From an uncultured Eggerthellaceae bacterium (GTDB taxonomy: Bacteria > Actinomycetota > Coriobacteriia > Coriobacteriales > Eggerthellaceae): a stretch of 64,000 nt of DNA. The stretch lies in assembly GCA_910588205.1 (NCBI GenBank), contig CAJUQK010000003.1, forward strand, positions 1 through 64,000, read 5' to 3'. The notes beneath the pieces were generated by a model, which saw only the letters and a list, made by a program, of their open reading frames with translations, was not told the origin of the DNA and made no database searches. Positions 18,214 through 27,296 of this stretch are shown here, in pieces. The stretch's first letter is position 1. Each line of letters starts with the position of its first letter. The translations under genes and the position numbers were made by a program.

Positions 18214-20592
18214 CTAAGCGTTCGCGTTAGCCGGAAAACCCTCGTAGCCGTTGCCTGAGCGATCCGCACCTTCATAGGAATAGCCGTCACCCTTCGTCAC
18301 GCGCAGGGAGGGCATCTCCTTGCTGTTTTCCTCCGTGCAGGCATAGACCTGGCACAGCTGATTGGCATACGGAGCACCGAAGCCGGTGTCATCGTTCTCG
18401 CATTGGGGCACTAGGTTGTTGATGTTGGAATCGAACACGCCGTAGAGCGTGGGCTCAGCGCCCTCCTTCTCAGGGAACCACCAGCCATGCTCAGCGCGCA
18501 CCACCCGATCATCCAGGGAGGGATTGATGTGCAGGCGCTGACGGCAGCGACCGCGCTGATTCTCTATCCAGCACCACTGCCCCTCTTCCAACCCACGAGC
18601 AGCGGCAGCCCCGGCGCTCATCTCGAACAGCGGATCGGGATGCAGCTCACGCGAGGTGGTGCCAGCCTGGCGATGCTCGGAATGGAAGAACTCGAAAGAA
18701 CGCGCACCGGTGGTGAGCACGAGCGGATACTTCTCGGCAAGCTCCGGCGAGCTCACCGGTGAGCAGCTGGGTTCCTTGAAGTGCGGCACCGGATCATAAC
18801 CCCACAGAGCGAAGTTGCTGTTCCAAAGCTCGATGCGACCCGTGGGCGTATTGAAGCCAGGTTGCCCATCCATACGCAACAAGCCCTTCTCATGCTTGTA
18901 GTAATCGAAGCGAGGATATGACCAAACCTGCTGGACGGCCTCAGCAAAGGTCTTGTAGGGCAGCTGGTCATTGCTCTCATGCTGGAAGATGTGATCGATC
19001 CAGCCCACGTTGTCATCCCATGGGAAGTTCTCGGGCGCAAGGCGCTTGCCAACCATGGTGACCAAGTCGTCATCCGAGACGCATTCCTCATACTGGGTGA
19101 CCTTCTTCATGGTGCGGTTCGGCACCCACCAGCAGCGCTGGGAATTGCGTTCAGGAGACATGGCGGCAGGCAGGACCAGGTCAGCGAAGGCCACTGCAGT
19201 CGGCGTCATGAACAGATCGTTCACCACCACGAAATCCACGGAGCGCAGCGCGCGATAGACGCGCGGAGCATCAGCGCCCATGTTGGCGATGGGGTTTGTG
19301 GAGCTCATCCACACCATGCGAATGGGGTAGGGCTCGCCCGTCTCAATGGCGGCCAGCACCGAATCAGCATGCGCCGATGAGCTGTAGCCTGCACGGCTGA
19401 GCAGCGGGAACTCCGACCCCAGCTTCTTGCCCTGCATCTCCGGTGAGAGCAGCTGATATCCGTATCCATAGGAGAGATTCTGGTCGAAGGCGTTGCGGAT
19501 GACGATGTTGCCGCCCGGATTATCCACGTTGCCCGTGATAGCCCACAGCGAATTCACCGCGTCAGCGGTGGCGGTGGCATTCGTGGTCTGGTCCAGCTTC
19601 AAGCCCCACTGGATGGTTGCCGGATGCGCCTGGGCGTACATGCGGGCAGCGCCCACGATGTCATCGGCCTTCACCCAGCATACCTCTGCCGCCTTCTCGG
19701 GCGTCCACTCCTTGGCAGCCTCAGCCAGCTCGTCGAACCCATAGCACCACTTGTCGACGAAGTCGTGGTCGTAGAGGTCCTCGCTGATGATGACGTTGAT
19801 CATGGCGAGCGCCAGCGCAGCATCGGTGCCAGGACGGACGCGCAGCCAGTACTCTGAGCGCGCGGCCAGCCATGTGAGCGCAGGGTCGATGGTGATCATC
19901 TTCGAACCGCGCTGCATGCAATCCACGATCCAGTGACCATAGAAGTTGTCGGAGTTGGACACGACCGCATTGCAGCCCCAGTTCACGATGACCTCAGGCA
20001 GGCGCCACTCAGTGTTCTCCTCATCATAGCGACGGGCGAACTGCTGGGACATGTCCGCGATCATGAAGTCGCCGTTCATGGAGGCCATGGAAGCGCTGCG
20101 AGGGCAGAAGCAGGAGTCCCCTGCAAGATAGCCCATGGAGAAGTTCGGCGTTCCGAAGGCCGCGTGGGCCATATAGGGGATCTGGTCGCAATTGTTGCGA
20201 CCGGTGCCGATATGGCACGCGATGGACTCAGGACCATAGTCCTTCCAGATAGCGCGCACCTTCTCTTCGATGATGTCCAGCGCCTCCGTCCAGGATATCT
20301 GCTCCCACTTGTTCTCACCACGTTCACCCACGCGCTTCATGGGATGACCCAGACGGGTGGGGTTGTTCACGTATTCGGCCATCTCAAGGCAGCGCATGCA
20401 GAGCGTTCCTTGGTTGAAGGGATTGTCAGGATCGCCCTCCACCTTCTCCAGCTTCCCATCCTTGGTGTAGTACAGCACGCCGCAGCCATCATGGCATCCA
20501 GGACCTGACCAGGCAGTGGTGCGCGTGACGGTATATTCGCCGTCCTGCCACTCCACCTCCCCTTTGTGCTTGTCGTAGTAATCGAGGTTCAT
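18214..20592 (-). CDS. Cytoplasmic molybdopterin oxidoreductase, first paralog
   Basis: The 792-residue product is the tandem partner of the gene at 15814-18174. It has the same signal-less start, the same incomplete Cys set (C33, C37, C65, C68) and the SCFCPRSA motif. The Cys found at position 57 in the partner is absent here, so it is not needed for the cluster. GGAAAGGAGAGG precedes the ATG. Only one small 4Fe-4S gene follows the two large genes, so it may serve both, or each enzyme may act on a different substrate. Differences cluster in surface loops, as expected of paralogs with separate specificities. Confidence 0.9.
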   Translation of the reverse strand: MNLDYYDKHKGEVEWQDGEYTVTRTTAWSGPGCHDGCGVLYYTKDGKLEKVEGDPDNPFNQGTLCMRCLEMAEYVNNPTRLGHPMKRVGERGENKWEQISWTEALDIIEEKVRAIWKDYGPESIACHIGTGRNNCDQIPYMAHAAFGTPNFSMGYLAGDSCFCPRSASMASMNGDFMIADMSQQFARRYDEENTEWRLPEVIVNWGCNAVVSNSDNFYGHWIVDCMQRGSKMITIDPALTWLAARSEYWLRVRPGTDAALALAMINVIISEDLYDHDFVDKWCYGFDELAEAAKEWTPEKAAEVCWVKADDIVGAARMYAQAHPATIQWGLKLDQTTNATATADAVNSLWAITGNVDNPGGNIVIRNAFDQNLSYGYGYQLLSPEMQGKKLGSEFPLLSRAGYSSSAHADSVLAAIETGEPYPIRMVWMSSTNPIANMGADAPRVYRALRSVDFVVVNDLFMTPTAVAFADLVLPAAMSPERNSQRCWWVPNRTMKKVTQYEECVSDDDLVTMVGKRLAPENFPWDDNVGWIDHIFQHESNDQLPYKTFAEAVQQVWSYPRFDYYKHEKGLLRMDGQPGFNTPTGRIELWNSNFALWGYDPVPHFKEPSCSPVSSPELAEKYPLVLTTGARSFEFFHSEHRQAGTTSRELHPDPLFEMSAGAAAARGLEEGQWCWIENQRGRCRQRLHINPSLDDRVVRAEHGWWFPEKEGAEPTLYGVFDSNINNLVPQCENDDTGFGAPYANQLCQVYACTEENSKEMPSLRVTKGDGYSYEGADRSGNGYEGFPANANA

Positions 20593-20640
20593 GATCGATG
20601 CCTCTCCTTTCCTCGTGATATCGGGTTAGCCCGCAGAGCA

Positions 20641-20666
20641 GGGAGGGGCCCACGCGGGCACCTCCC
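20641..20666 (-). terminator. Hairpin between MFS gene and first molybdoenzyme gene
   Basis: An 11-bp stem with one mismatch (20641-20651 with 20656-20666) and an ACGC loop lies 15 nt past the MFS stop. As read on the minus strand, no T-tract follows. It may be a weak terminator or an mRNA-stabilising hairpin between genes of one operon. Confidence 0.4.
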
Positions 20667-20681
20667 AAACCCAGTTGACCC

Positions 20682-21929
20682 TTAGGCCTCTGTCGTGCGC
20701 AGCTTCGTGAACGCAGCGAGGACGATGTACAGGACGCCGCAGATGATGACGCCGATGCAGCAGGGCAGCATGAGGCCGTGGTACATCGAGATGCCCAAGG
20801 CCGGGTTCAGGCCGAGCACGCCCACCAAGAAGGTGGCGATCGGCGTTGCCAGGAAGCAGCCTGCCTGATGGAAGCAGGTGAACACGCCCATGGTCTTGGT
20901 AGCAGCGCCAATGGGCACGAGATTGGTGAGGATGTTGGACGTGCCGGGGATGATGATGGCAAAGCCCCAGTGACCGATCAGGAAGCAAGCCACATAGGCC
21001 CACAGATTGCCCTCGCCCTGCGCCGGAGCGAAGATAGCGCATCCCGCGAAGATGATACCCAGCCAGAGGCATGCCACAGGCAACGTCCATTTGCGAAGGC
21101 GCTTGTATACGGGACCCAGCGTGAAGCCAGAGAGCATGCCCACAACGGTCATGGCAGAGAGCAGCATCCCGGACTGACCCGCATCAGCACCGAAGGAGCT
21201 CGCCATGATCATGGAGCAATATAGGATGGTAGGCATTGCCAGTGCGCAGGAGCAGGTGAGCAAGATCACATAGGGCCACACGATGGCCGGGATCTTGGTA
21301 TCTACCTCGGTCCCCTCAGCAGCTGCGAGCTCCTTCTCCTGATCGATGTCCTTCGGTGGCTCTTTGAGCATGGCCGCCACCAGCACCAGCGGGATCAAAC
21401 CGATGAGATAGACCAGGAAGGTGTGCTGCCAGCTGATGAGCGCCAGGTATCCTCCGGCAAGCTCCATGAAGATGGTGCCGATGTTGAAGAACGCCATGCC
21501 GATGCCCAGCCACGTAGCGCGCTGATCCTCATTGTGGATGAGCTTGAAGGTGAGCGCCGAGGCCAGCGGATAGGACCATCCCACCGCTACGCCGAAGATG
21601 AACCGGAACACCAGCAGCAACTCGAACGAGCTCTCGTTCGGCAGGAAGAACGGCGCGATGCCAGAGATGACATAGCACACCATGGCAATGATGATGGTGG
21701 TCCGATACTTGATGAAGCGCCCCGTGATGATGCCTGACAAGATGCCTGCAGGGATCATGCCCAGCGCCACCATGGATACGACGTATCCGATGTTGGCGCC
21801 AGCATCCGGGAAGTTCATGGCCATGGTGGCCATGCCTGCATTGACGCCGCCTTGGGAAGCGCCTAATGCGAAGATGGAAAGGATCGGGATCATTGCGATA
21901 CCGATGCCCTTTTGCACTTTCTTCTCCAC
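20682..21929 (-). CDS. MFS transporter, first gene of the redox operon
   Basis: The 415-residue protein has twelve hydrophobic helices typical of MFS carriers of small organic anions. The start is a GTG at 21929 with a very strong AGGAGGAG seven bases upstream; an ATG at 21968 lacks a site. It is the gene nearest the divergent LysR regulator and should be the first of the operon with the two molybdoenzymes. It is a good candidate for uptake of the enzyme substrate. The exact substrate cannot be read from the sequence. Confidence 0.87.
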   Translation of the reverse strand: MEKKVQKGIGIAMIPILSIFALGASQGGVNAGMATMAMNFPDAGANIGYVVSMVALGMIPAGILSGIITGRFIKYRTTIIIAMVCYVISGIAPFFLPNESSFELLLVFRFIFGVAVGWSYPLASALTFKLIHNEDQRATWLGIGMAFFNIGTIFMELAGGYLALISWQHTFLVYLIGLIPLVLVAAMLKEPPKDIDQEKELAAAEGTEVDTKIPAIVWPYVILLTCSCALAMPTILYCSMIMASSFGADAGQSGMLLSAMTVVGMLSGFTLGPVYKRLRKWTLPVACLWLGIIFAGCAIFAPAQGEGNLWAYVACFLIGHWGFAIIIPGTSNILTNLVPIGAATKTMGVFTCFHQAGCFLATPIATFLVGVLGLNPALGISMYHGLMLPCCIGVIICGVLYIVLAAFTKLRTTEA

Positions 21930-22100
21930 TTTCGATCTCCTCCTCTTAGATGATGGACCTTGCTGCATTACGTGCTAGAGCCTCTCCTCCCTTCCCTGGA
22001 ACGATCCCTCGATGCTAAGGAGGATAAGAAGGAGATGGTGCATGGGGGAAATAGAGAATGCGCACCTTATCGAACAGGATCGGAAAGGCGCCTACCCTAT

Positions 22101-22158
22101 TTGACATGGCTCTATGCTGTTTTGGAATGTGACTGTTTCCGTTCCTAGGGGATATAAT
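22101..22158 (+). promoter_or_regulatory. LysR-operon divergent promoter and candidate operator
   Basis: The gap between the MFS gene and the divergent lysR gene holds a TTGACA at 22101, a TATAAT at 22153, and a dyad GGAA-N10-TTCC at 22123-22140. LysR proteins normally bind dyads of this size between divergent promoters. Site assignment is by eye. Confidence 0.4.
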
Positions 22159-22211
22159 CGCACTCGTATTCCCCCTTTTCACCTGCGAGCGAAGAAGGGA
22201 GGTCAGCAGCG

Positions 22212-23141
22212 ATGCGCATTGATCATCTCGAGGAATTCGTTGCACTCGCACGATTCCTTAGCTTCACTGAGACGGCAAGCAAGCTGAATGTGTCGCAGCC
22301 TACCCTGAGCAAGCACATCAATTCACTCGAACGCGAGTTGAAGGTGCCACTCTTCTCGCGCAAGGGCTCATCCGTTGCCTTGACGAAGGCAGGCAAGCTC
22401 GTCCTGCCTCACGCCTTCGAGATACTCGAAGCACGCAAGCAGATGACGATCGCTGCCAAGCAGGGAGCAAGCATGCTCACCCCGCACCTCACCATCGGCG
22501 GCAATGTGGGACTGAAGACGGTCTTGGAGCGCATCACGCTCATGGCAAATAGATTCGCGCAGGAGTATGGCGTGGATATCATCGAGATGAATGATATCGA
22601 AGCCGACCCGCGAACCTCCATCGACCTCAACTGTGACCCCGCCCCCGACTTCCTCTTCCTCTATATCGATGAGACCGATGAGGTAGAAGAGGGAACAGAG
22701 GTACAACAGCTTGCCCGCGTTCCCCTTGCGGTCGTCGTGAACAAGAACCACCGCCTTGCCAGACGCGAGAGCATCATGCTGGATGACCTCAAAAGCGAGA
22801 CCTTCGTCAAATTGGAAGGCAACTATGTGAGCGGCTCCTGGCGTTTCATCGAATCAGCATGCCTTGAGGCTGGATTCACCCCTACCTGTCGCCACGTGTA
22901 CTTCCCCCGCGTCACTGACTTCCTTCGCATCACATTCAATCTGAGGAATGACATCCTCGTGCTCACCACAGACTACATCGAGCAATACAGCACATTCATA
23001 TCGAATGACTGCGTCGCAGTTCCCATTGATGATCCGCGGGCCTTCATGCCCTTGGCCATGCTGTATTCCATGAGCAACAGCAATCCGCTGATCGACGAGG
23101 CTCTGGAGATCCTTTTGGGTGATGATGAGAGCGAGGCTTGA
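22212..23141 (+). CDS. LysR family transcriptional regulator
   Basis: The 309-residue product has an N-terminal winged helix (residues 3-60) with the typical FTETASKLNVSQPTLSKHI recognition segment, then a two-lobe effector domain. GGGAGG lies ten bases before the ATG. It is divergent from the MFS-molybdoenzyme operon over a 282-nt gap, so it most likely activates that operon in response to its substrate. A small zinc-ribbon gene follows after 3 nt. Confidence 0.93.
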   Translation: MRIDHLEEFVALARFLSFTETASKLNVSQPTLSKHINSLERELKVPLFSRKGSSVALTKAGKLVLPHAFEILEARKQMTIAAKQGASMLTPHLTIGGNVGLKTVLERITLMANRFAQEYGVDIIEMNDIEADPRTSIDLNCDPAPDFLFLYIDETDEVEEGTEVQQLARVPLAVVVNKNHRLARRESIMLDDLKSETFVKLEGNYVSGSWRFIESACLEAGFTPTCRHVYFPRVTDFLRITFNLRNDILVLTTDYIEQYSTFISNDCVAVPIDDPRAFMPLAMLYSMSNSNPLIDEALEILLGDDESEA

Positions 23142-23144
23142 TCC

Positions 23145-23441
23145 ATGCCCTGCTACCCTTGCAACCACTGCAACAAATGCGGGATCTTCTCGCTGCGCCT
23201 TGAGCTTGGCTGCAAGACCTGCGGCGCCGATGTCATCCCCGGAGCAGATACATGCCCATTCTGTCTCACGCCCTATCGAGGGAACACCGTCCGAGGGAGG
23301 ATCGGGAAGCCTGAGGGGACCGTGGACTACTACACGAAGATCGAAGAGGCGTATGGGTCAGATGAATACAGCCGCATTGATCTGGCGGAACAAACAGCGG
23401 ACAGAAGCCCCGCATCTAAAAGCCTCCAGCAAGATCGATAG
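23145..23441 (+). CDS. Small Cys-rich zinc-ribbon protein
   Basis: The 98-residue product carries three Cys pairs: CNHCNKC, CKTC and CPFC. These should form one or two zinc ribbons in the first 45 residues; the rest is polar. It starts 3 nt after the lysR stop and is probably co-translated with it. A DNA-, RNA- or protein-binding role linked to the regulator is possible but not shown. I do not recognise a family. Confidence 0.65.
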   Translation: MPCYPCNHCNKCGIFSLRLELGCKTCGADVIPGADTCPFCLTPYRGNTVRGRIGKPEGTVDYYTKIEEAYGSDEYSRIDLAEQTADRSPASKSLQQDR

Positions 23442-23462
23442 CCAAGCACATCCCCTTGACAC

Positions 23463-23490
23463 GAAAAGAGGAGGCCTAGGGGCCTCCTCT
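23463..23490 (-). terminator. Terminator, probably bidirectional
   Basis: A perfect 10-bp stem (23467-23476 with 23481-23490) with a TAGG loop lies between convergent genes. On the minus strand it ends in TTTT, so it best fits the 81-residue gene, but it may also stop the lysR transcript. Confidence 0.8.
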
Positions 23491-23519
23491 ACTCTCACGC
23501 TCCGTACCTCTATGGATGA

Positions 23520-23765
23520 CTACTGACGCATCTTATATTCTTCGAGGGCGATATCAGTGATAGCGGGATTGGCGCACTTCGTCCAAACCGGTTCGCCAAC
23601 AACATCCTGCTGGACCGCCATGGCCTGGACCCCCAGGAGCACTTCCGGCTCGCCATCCTCCACAACGACCTTCACCAACGCCTCCATGTTGCCTGGATCG
23701 AATACGTACTTATCGATACCCGTAGCTTCATCATATTCGTGGGATACTACTTCCAACTTTGGCAT
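23520..23765 (-). CDS. Small acidic protein of unknown function
   Basis: The 81-residue acidic protein has no signal, Cys or membrane segment except one Cys near residue 63. AGGAGGAG lies three bases before the ATG. It is downstream of the Tat lipoprotein gene on the same strand after 140 nt and ends at a strong terminator. The sequence reads as a compact beta-rich domain. I do not recognise it. Confidence 0.65.
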   Translation of the reverse strand: MPKLEVVSHEYDEATGIDKYVFDPGNMEALVKVVVEDGEPEVLLGVQAMAVQQDVVGEPVWTKCANPAITDIALEEYKMRQ

Positions 23766-23907
23766 GTTCTCCTCCTGTCATCAACGCTCATGGTATGGGC
23801 TGCGGATAAGTGTAGAGAGGGCTACCTGCATAGAAGAAATACCGAAACGGAAGGCCCTCATGCCCCTATGGAATAAGAGCCTTCCGCGAGCAGGCACAGC
23901 AGATCAG

Positions 23908-24969
23908 CTATGCCAATGGATTCGGCTCAGCATCGATAGCGATGCGCCAGATGCTCTTCCCGCCAAAATCGCATACGTAGAGATACCCTTCGGCTATGAG
24001 CAGATTGCTCACTAGTGGGGATGCTGTCTCGGGCAGGCGGATGGAGGGCATCGGCCAACCTGCGTCGTTGACCATAGCCACTTCCTTTGCGTTCAGATGC
24101 GCTGCATACACGTTGCCTGCGGCATCCGTGAGCACACCATCGGGCCCATGGCCGCCAGAGAGACGCGCGAACACATACGGCGTGTCTTTGGCGTCTGTAT
24201 AGCTCTTCGAAGGAACGCAGATAATGGAATTCGTATTGAACTCCGCAACGTAGAGGAACATCCCATCAGGCGAGATGGTGATGCCATTAGGGTAAGCAGC
24301 CGTGGGGACTATCTTCTCGATAGCATAGCTCCCATCACCGTAATTCACATAGTAGACGCTTCCTACGTTGTTGAAGTAATCCGATTGGCCTGGATCCGTG
24401 AAATAGGCACCGCCCTTGCCATCGAGCACAAGATCGTTCAAGCCAAGGAATTTGGCGCCCTCAAATGAATCGACGATCTGCTTGTATTCACCCGTGCTCA
24501 GCGTATAGGTGCAGAGCCCCATCGCTCGGTCGCAGAGCAAGATGGTGTCATCATCGATGAACTTCGCGCCATTGGGCATGGCCTTCTTCTCGGGATCCTC
24601 ATACACGGTCACGACCTCACCGTCCTCTAGCTTGAAGATGCGAGAGGTGGCTACATCTATGAACCAGAGCGTCCCATCATGCCAATTCATTCCCTCCAGG
24701 ATGCCCGTATCCTCAACGCGAGCCATGAGTTCCCACTCAGCGCTCGGATCGACCGGGCACTTCAAGACCTCAGACATCTGGGGTCCTTGGGCAAGTTTGC
24801 CACCTATCGCGATGCTGCTGGCGGTGGCTGCGCTGCTCCCAGCAGACGATGCTGCCGGCGCATCACTTGCTGTACTGCTGTTGCATCCCGTCAGAGCACC
24901 CGCAGCTGCGACAGCTCCGAATGCGACCGCACCCTTCAAGAAGCTCCGACGATCGAATTCCGTGGCCAT
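23908..24969 (-). CDS. Tat-exported lipoprotein of the SMP-30/gluconolactonase type
   Basis: The 353-residue product starts with a twin-arginine signal (DRRSFLKG, R7 R8) that runs into a lipobox LTGC (C29). It should therefore be folded in the cytoplasm, exported by Tat and lipid-anchored outside. The mature part is a six-bladed propeller with repeated NGxxxDxxGxxYFTDPG-like blades and the PNGITISPDG motif of the SMP-30/gluconolactonase/LRE family. Such proteins are lactonases or sugar-acid hydrolases and bind a divalent metal. I set the start at 24969, where GGAGGG lies five bases upstream. Confidence 0.86.
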   Translation of the reverse strand: MATEFDRRSFLKGAVAFGAVAAAGALTGCNSSTASDAPAASSAGSSAATASSIAIGGKLAQGPQMSEVLKCPVDPSAEWELMARVEDTGILEGMNWHDGTLWFIDVATSRIFKLEDGEVVTVYEDPEKKAMPNGAKFIDDDTILLCDRAMGLCTYTLSTGEYKQIVDSFEGAKFLGLNDLVLDGKGGAYFTDPGQSDYFNNVGSVYYVNYGDGSYAIEKIVPTAAYPNGITISPDGMFLYVAEFNTNSIICVPSKSYTDAKDTPYVFARLSGGHGPDGVLTDAAGNVYAAHLNAKEVAMVNDAGWPMPSIRLPETASPLVSNLLIAEGYLYVCDFGGKSIWRIAIDAEPNPLA

Positions 24970-25215
24970 GCTTTCCCTCCTCCGTATAGGCTCATCCCCT
25001 TTGGGATCGAAGCGAACATACGAGAGATACGAGGCATGGAGCAAATTCGATGATCGGAAACGAGCCATGCGCTATCGCTCAGAATGGTGCATGGTAGGGA
25101 ATAATGCGATTCCAATATGGCACGACCGCATGAAACCCGGAGGGACAAGCATCGTCGGCGAGATGTTCTGTCGTACCATGAGGGTCACGGTTCACGCTCC
25201 GAAGAAGGAGGCACC

Positions 25216-25392
25216 ATGGCACAGGAGTCACAGAAAGGCGATCGCAGTAAAAAGGAACGAACACCGGTAGTGCTCTCGAAGGATGAAGCGCTTTACGCGC
25301 CCAGCAAACGAGCGATCACCATCACGATCGTCGCCATCGCCATAGCCATAGCTTTAGCCATCGCCTCATTCGTGCTGATCCCCCTGCATTAA
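25216..25392 (+). CDS. Small single-pass membrane protein
   Basis: The 58-residue product has a basic, polar N-terminal half and one Ile/Ala-rich helix at about residues 34-55. GAAGGAGG precedes the ATG at 25216. It is divergent from the Tat lipoprotein gene. No partner or function is visible. Confidence 0.6.
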   Translation: MAQESQKGDRSKKERTPVVLSKDEALYAPSKRAITITIVAIAIAIALAIASFVLIPLH

Positions 25393-25422
25393 CCGCGCGG
25401 GGTGCGCTTCGGGTGTCACGTC

Positions 25423-25458
25423 GGGCCGACCGCGGTCGACCCTTACGGACAACCTGAC
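25423..25458. repeat. Intergenic palindromic repeat, copy B
   Basis: Arms of 9 nt (25423-25431 with 25434-25442, one mismatch) around GC are followed by TTACGGACAACCTGAC. The tail matches copy A at 7885-7918 at 14 of 16 positions. Confidence 0.6.
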
Positions 25459-25485
25459 AGGCATGGTTCCCCGAGGCGCAGCCCT

Positions 25486-25510
25486 GGGCCGACCGTGGTC
25501 GGCCCCTACC
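25486..25510. repeat. Intergenic palindromic repeat, copy C
   Basis: A perfect 9-bp palindrome (25486-25494 with 25497-25505) around GT is followed by CTACC. It lies 44 nt after copy B, just past the stop of the SDR gene, and could also work as its terminator because the SDR gene runs toward it. Confidence 0.6.
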
Positions 25511-25520
25511 GGAGTTCTTT

Positions 25521-26321
25521 TTACGGGCGCTGGCCCATGCCGCCTTCCAAGGTGAGGGTCTCACCGCTCATGAACTTGAAATCAGGATTTGCCAGCTGCA
25601 CCACAACGCGCCCGATCTCGGTTTCCACATTACCGTAATGGCCCATGGGAGGCATGTGCACATTCGCCTCAAAGGCATCCGGATACTGCTCCTGGAAGTT
25701 CTCCAGAGCCGCTGTCCATGCAAGCGGGCAGACCACGTTCACGTTGATGCCATCAGGACCCCATTCGGTGGCAGCCACACGGCTCATGCCCCGGATGCCC
25801 TCCTTGGCAGCAGCATAGGCACTCTGACCATAATTGCCGAAGAGACCCGCACCGGAAGCGAAGTTGATGACCGAACCCTTCGTCTCCTTCAGGTGCGGAT
25901 AGCACGCCTGCATGTAATAGAACGCAGCATAGAGGCCTGAATAGATGGCAAGATCGAACTGATCGGTCGTGTGATCAGCCAACGTCACACCCGAAGCCGA
26001 GGCCTGGGCATTGTTCACCAGCACATCGATGCGGCCGAACTTCTGGATAGCTTGATCGATCACGTTCTGCACCACGGCTTGATTGTCAGCGCCAGCACTC
26101 ACATCCGCCTGAACAGGGAGCACCTGGATACCATATTCAGCTTCCAGCTCAGCTTTCGCGTTCTCCAGCTTCTGGACATTGCGGCCGGTGATGACCAGGT
26201 TCGCCCCTTCCTTCGCGTAAGCGATGGCGATGCCGTAGCCGATAGCGCCCGGAGAGCCATCCTTCAGCTTCGCCATGCCAGCGCCGGTGATGATAGCTGT
26301 CTTGCCTTTCAGGAATCCCAT
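25521..26321 (-). CDS. Short-chain dehydrogenase/reductase
   Basis: The 266-residue protein is a classical NAD(P)-dependent SDR. It has a Rossmann start (AIITGAG) with an unusual insertion before GAIGYGIA, the NNAQ motif, the catalytic Ser in NFASGAG, and the YAAAK active-site pair. GAGGAGGG lies before the ATG at 26321; the open frame further upstream overlaps the divergent promoter. It may reduce or oxidise a hydroxy/keto group on a small molecule or steroid. Substrate is unknown. It is divergent from the ThrE-type genes. Confidence 0.88.
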   Translation of the reverse strand: MGFLKGKTAIITGAGMAKLKDGSPGAIGYGIAIAYAKEGANLVITGRNVQKLENAKAELEAEYGIQVLPVQADVSAGADNQAVVQNVIDQAIQKFGRIDVLVNNAQASASGVTLADHTTDQFDLAIYSGLYAAFYYMQACYPHLKETKGSVINFASGAGLFGNYGQSAYAAAKEGIRGMSRVAATEWGPDGINVNVVCPLAWTAALENFQEQYPDAFEANVHMPPMGHYGNVETEIGRVVVQLANPDFKFMSGETLTLEGGMGQRP

Positions 26322-26457
26322 GGACCCTCCTCTTCCGAACCTACCGTTCTGTCTTGGAATTTGGTTGAACTCATGCAATGATATGCCAGCACACTGAGAG
26401 CAGCATGCTTCAGCGGTGCTTTTAACGGCAGGGAAACACAGGTAGGAGGGGGATGCC

Positions 26458-27291
26458 ATGGCAGATGCGGCGGTCGCCTCTCAACCGAAGCAGGATGTCC
26501 TGTTCGGCCGTTCAGGCTTGAGCGAGCGCGAAGCGGTGGCCCTTGATGTCTTCCCCTGTCTTTTGGATGTTGCAGAAGCAATGCTCTTGAGCGGTGCCGA
26601 CGTCCACTTCGTGGAAGAGAAGCTCGCGGATATCGGGCGTGCCTACGGCGCCTACAAGATGAACGTCTTCGTCATAACCTCTTCCATCATAGCCACCATG
26701 ACGCTGCCCAATGGCTACGAGCATACGCTCACGCGTCGGGTCATCGGCGAGGCCTCTATCGACTTCGACAAAGTGGAGAGGCTTGCCACCCTTTGCACAG
26801 AGGCTGGGATAGAGAACTACACCTACAAGGAACTGAAGGTGCGCCTCAAGAGCATTCGGATGCGCACCGTCCCCACATGGTCATTGCTCTTGGGCGGCAT
26901 CCTCTCCGCCGGCGCTTTCGCCCTCTTCTTCGGAGGCTCGTACCTTGATGCGGCGGTCTCGGCCACCTTCGCCATCTTCATCTGCCTAGCGCTCAAGTTC
27001 CTCCGTCCCTGGACACCCAGCACCATCATCTTCAATTTCCTGAATTCATTCCTCTGCGGGCTGGGGATCATGGCGGTGGATAGCATCTGGGGCGGCATAT
27101 CACCTGATATGGTGATGATCGGAGATATCATGCTGCTCATCCCCGGTGTGGCTATGACCAATGCCACCCGCGACATGTTCTCAGGCGACACCGTTTCCGG
27201 CATCATGCGATTCGTAGAGAGCCTCCTGTGGGCCATCGCGTTGGCCTTGGGATTCATGGCTGCCATCTGGCTTGCTCAAGTGATCTGGTGA
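26458..27291 (+). CDS. Threonine/serine exporter, ThrE N-terminal half
   Basis: The 277-residue product matches the first half of ThrE-type exporters. A cytoplasmic domain (residues 20-140) with GADVHFVEEKL is followed by five hydrophobic helices. GGAGGGGG lies before the ATG. In this group the exporter is split into two genes; the second half starts within six bases. Together they should export threonine or serine. Confidence 0.87.
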   Translation: MADAAVASQPKQDVLFGRSGLSEREAVALDVFPCLLDVAEAMLLSGADVHFVEEKLADIGRAYGAYKMNVFVITSSIIATMTLPNGYEHTLTRRVIGEASIDFDKVERLATLCTEAGIENYTYKELKVRLKSIRMRTVPTWSLLLGGILSAGAFALFFGGSYLDAAVSATFAIFICLALKFLRPWTPSTIIFNFLNSFLCGLGIMAVDSIWGGISPDMVMIGDIMLLIPGVAMTNATRDMFSGDTVSGIMRFVESLLWAIALALGFMAAIWLAQVIW

Positions 27292-27296
27292 TCTAT

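Noticed and set aside
25117..25215. Longer form of the small membrane protein
   Set aside because: The extra 33 codons are Arg/His-rich and lack a ribosome site; GAAGGAGG stands right before the ATG at 25216.
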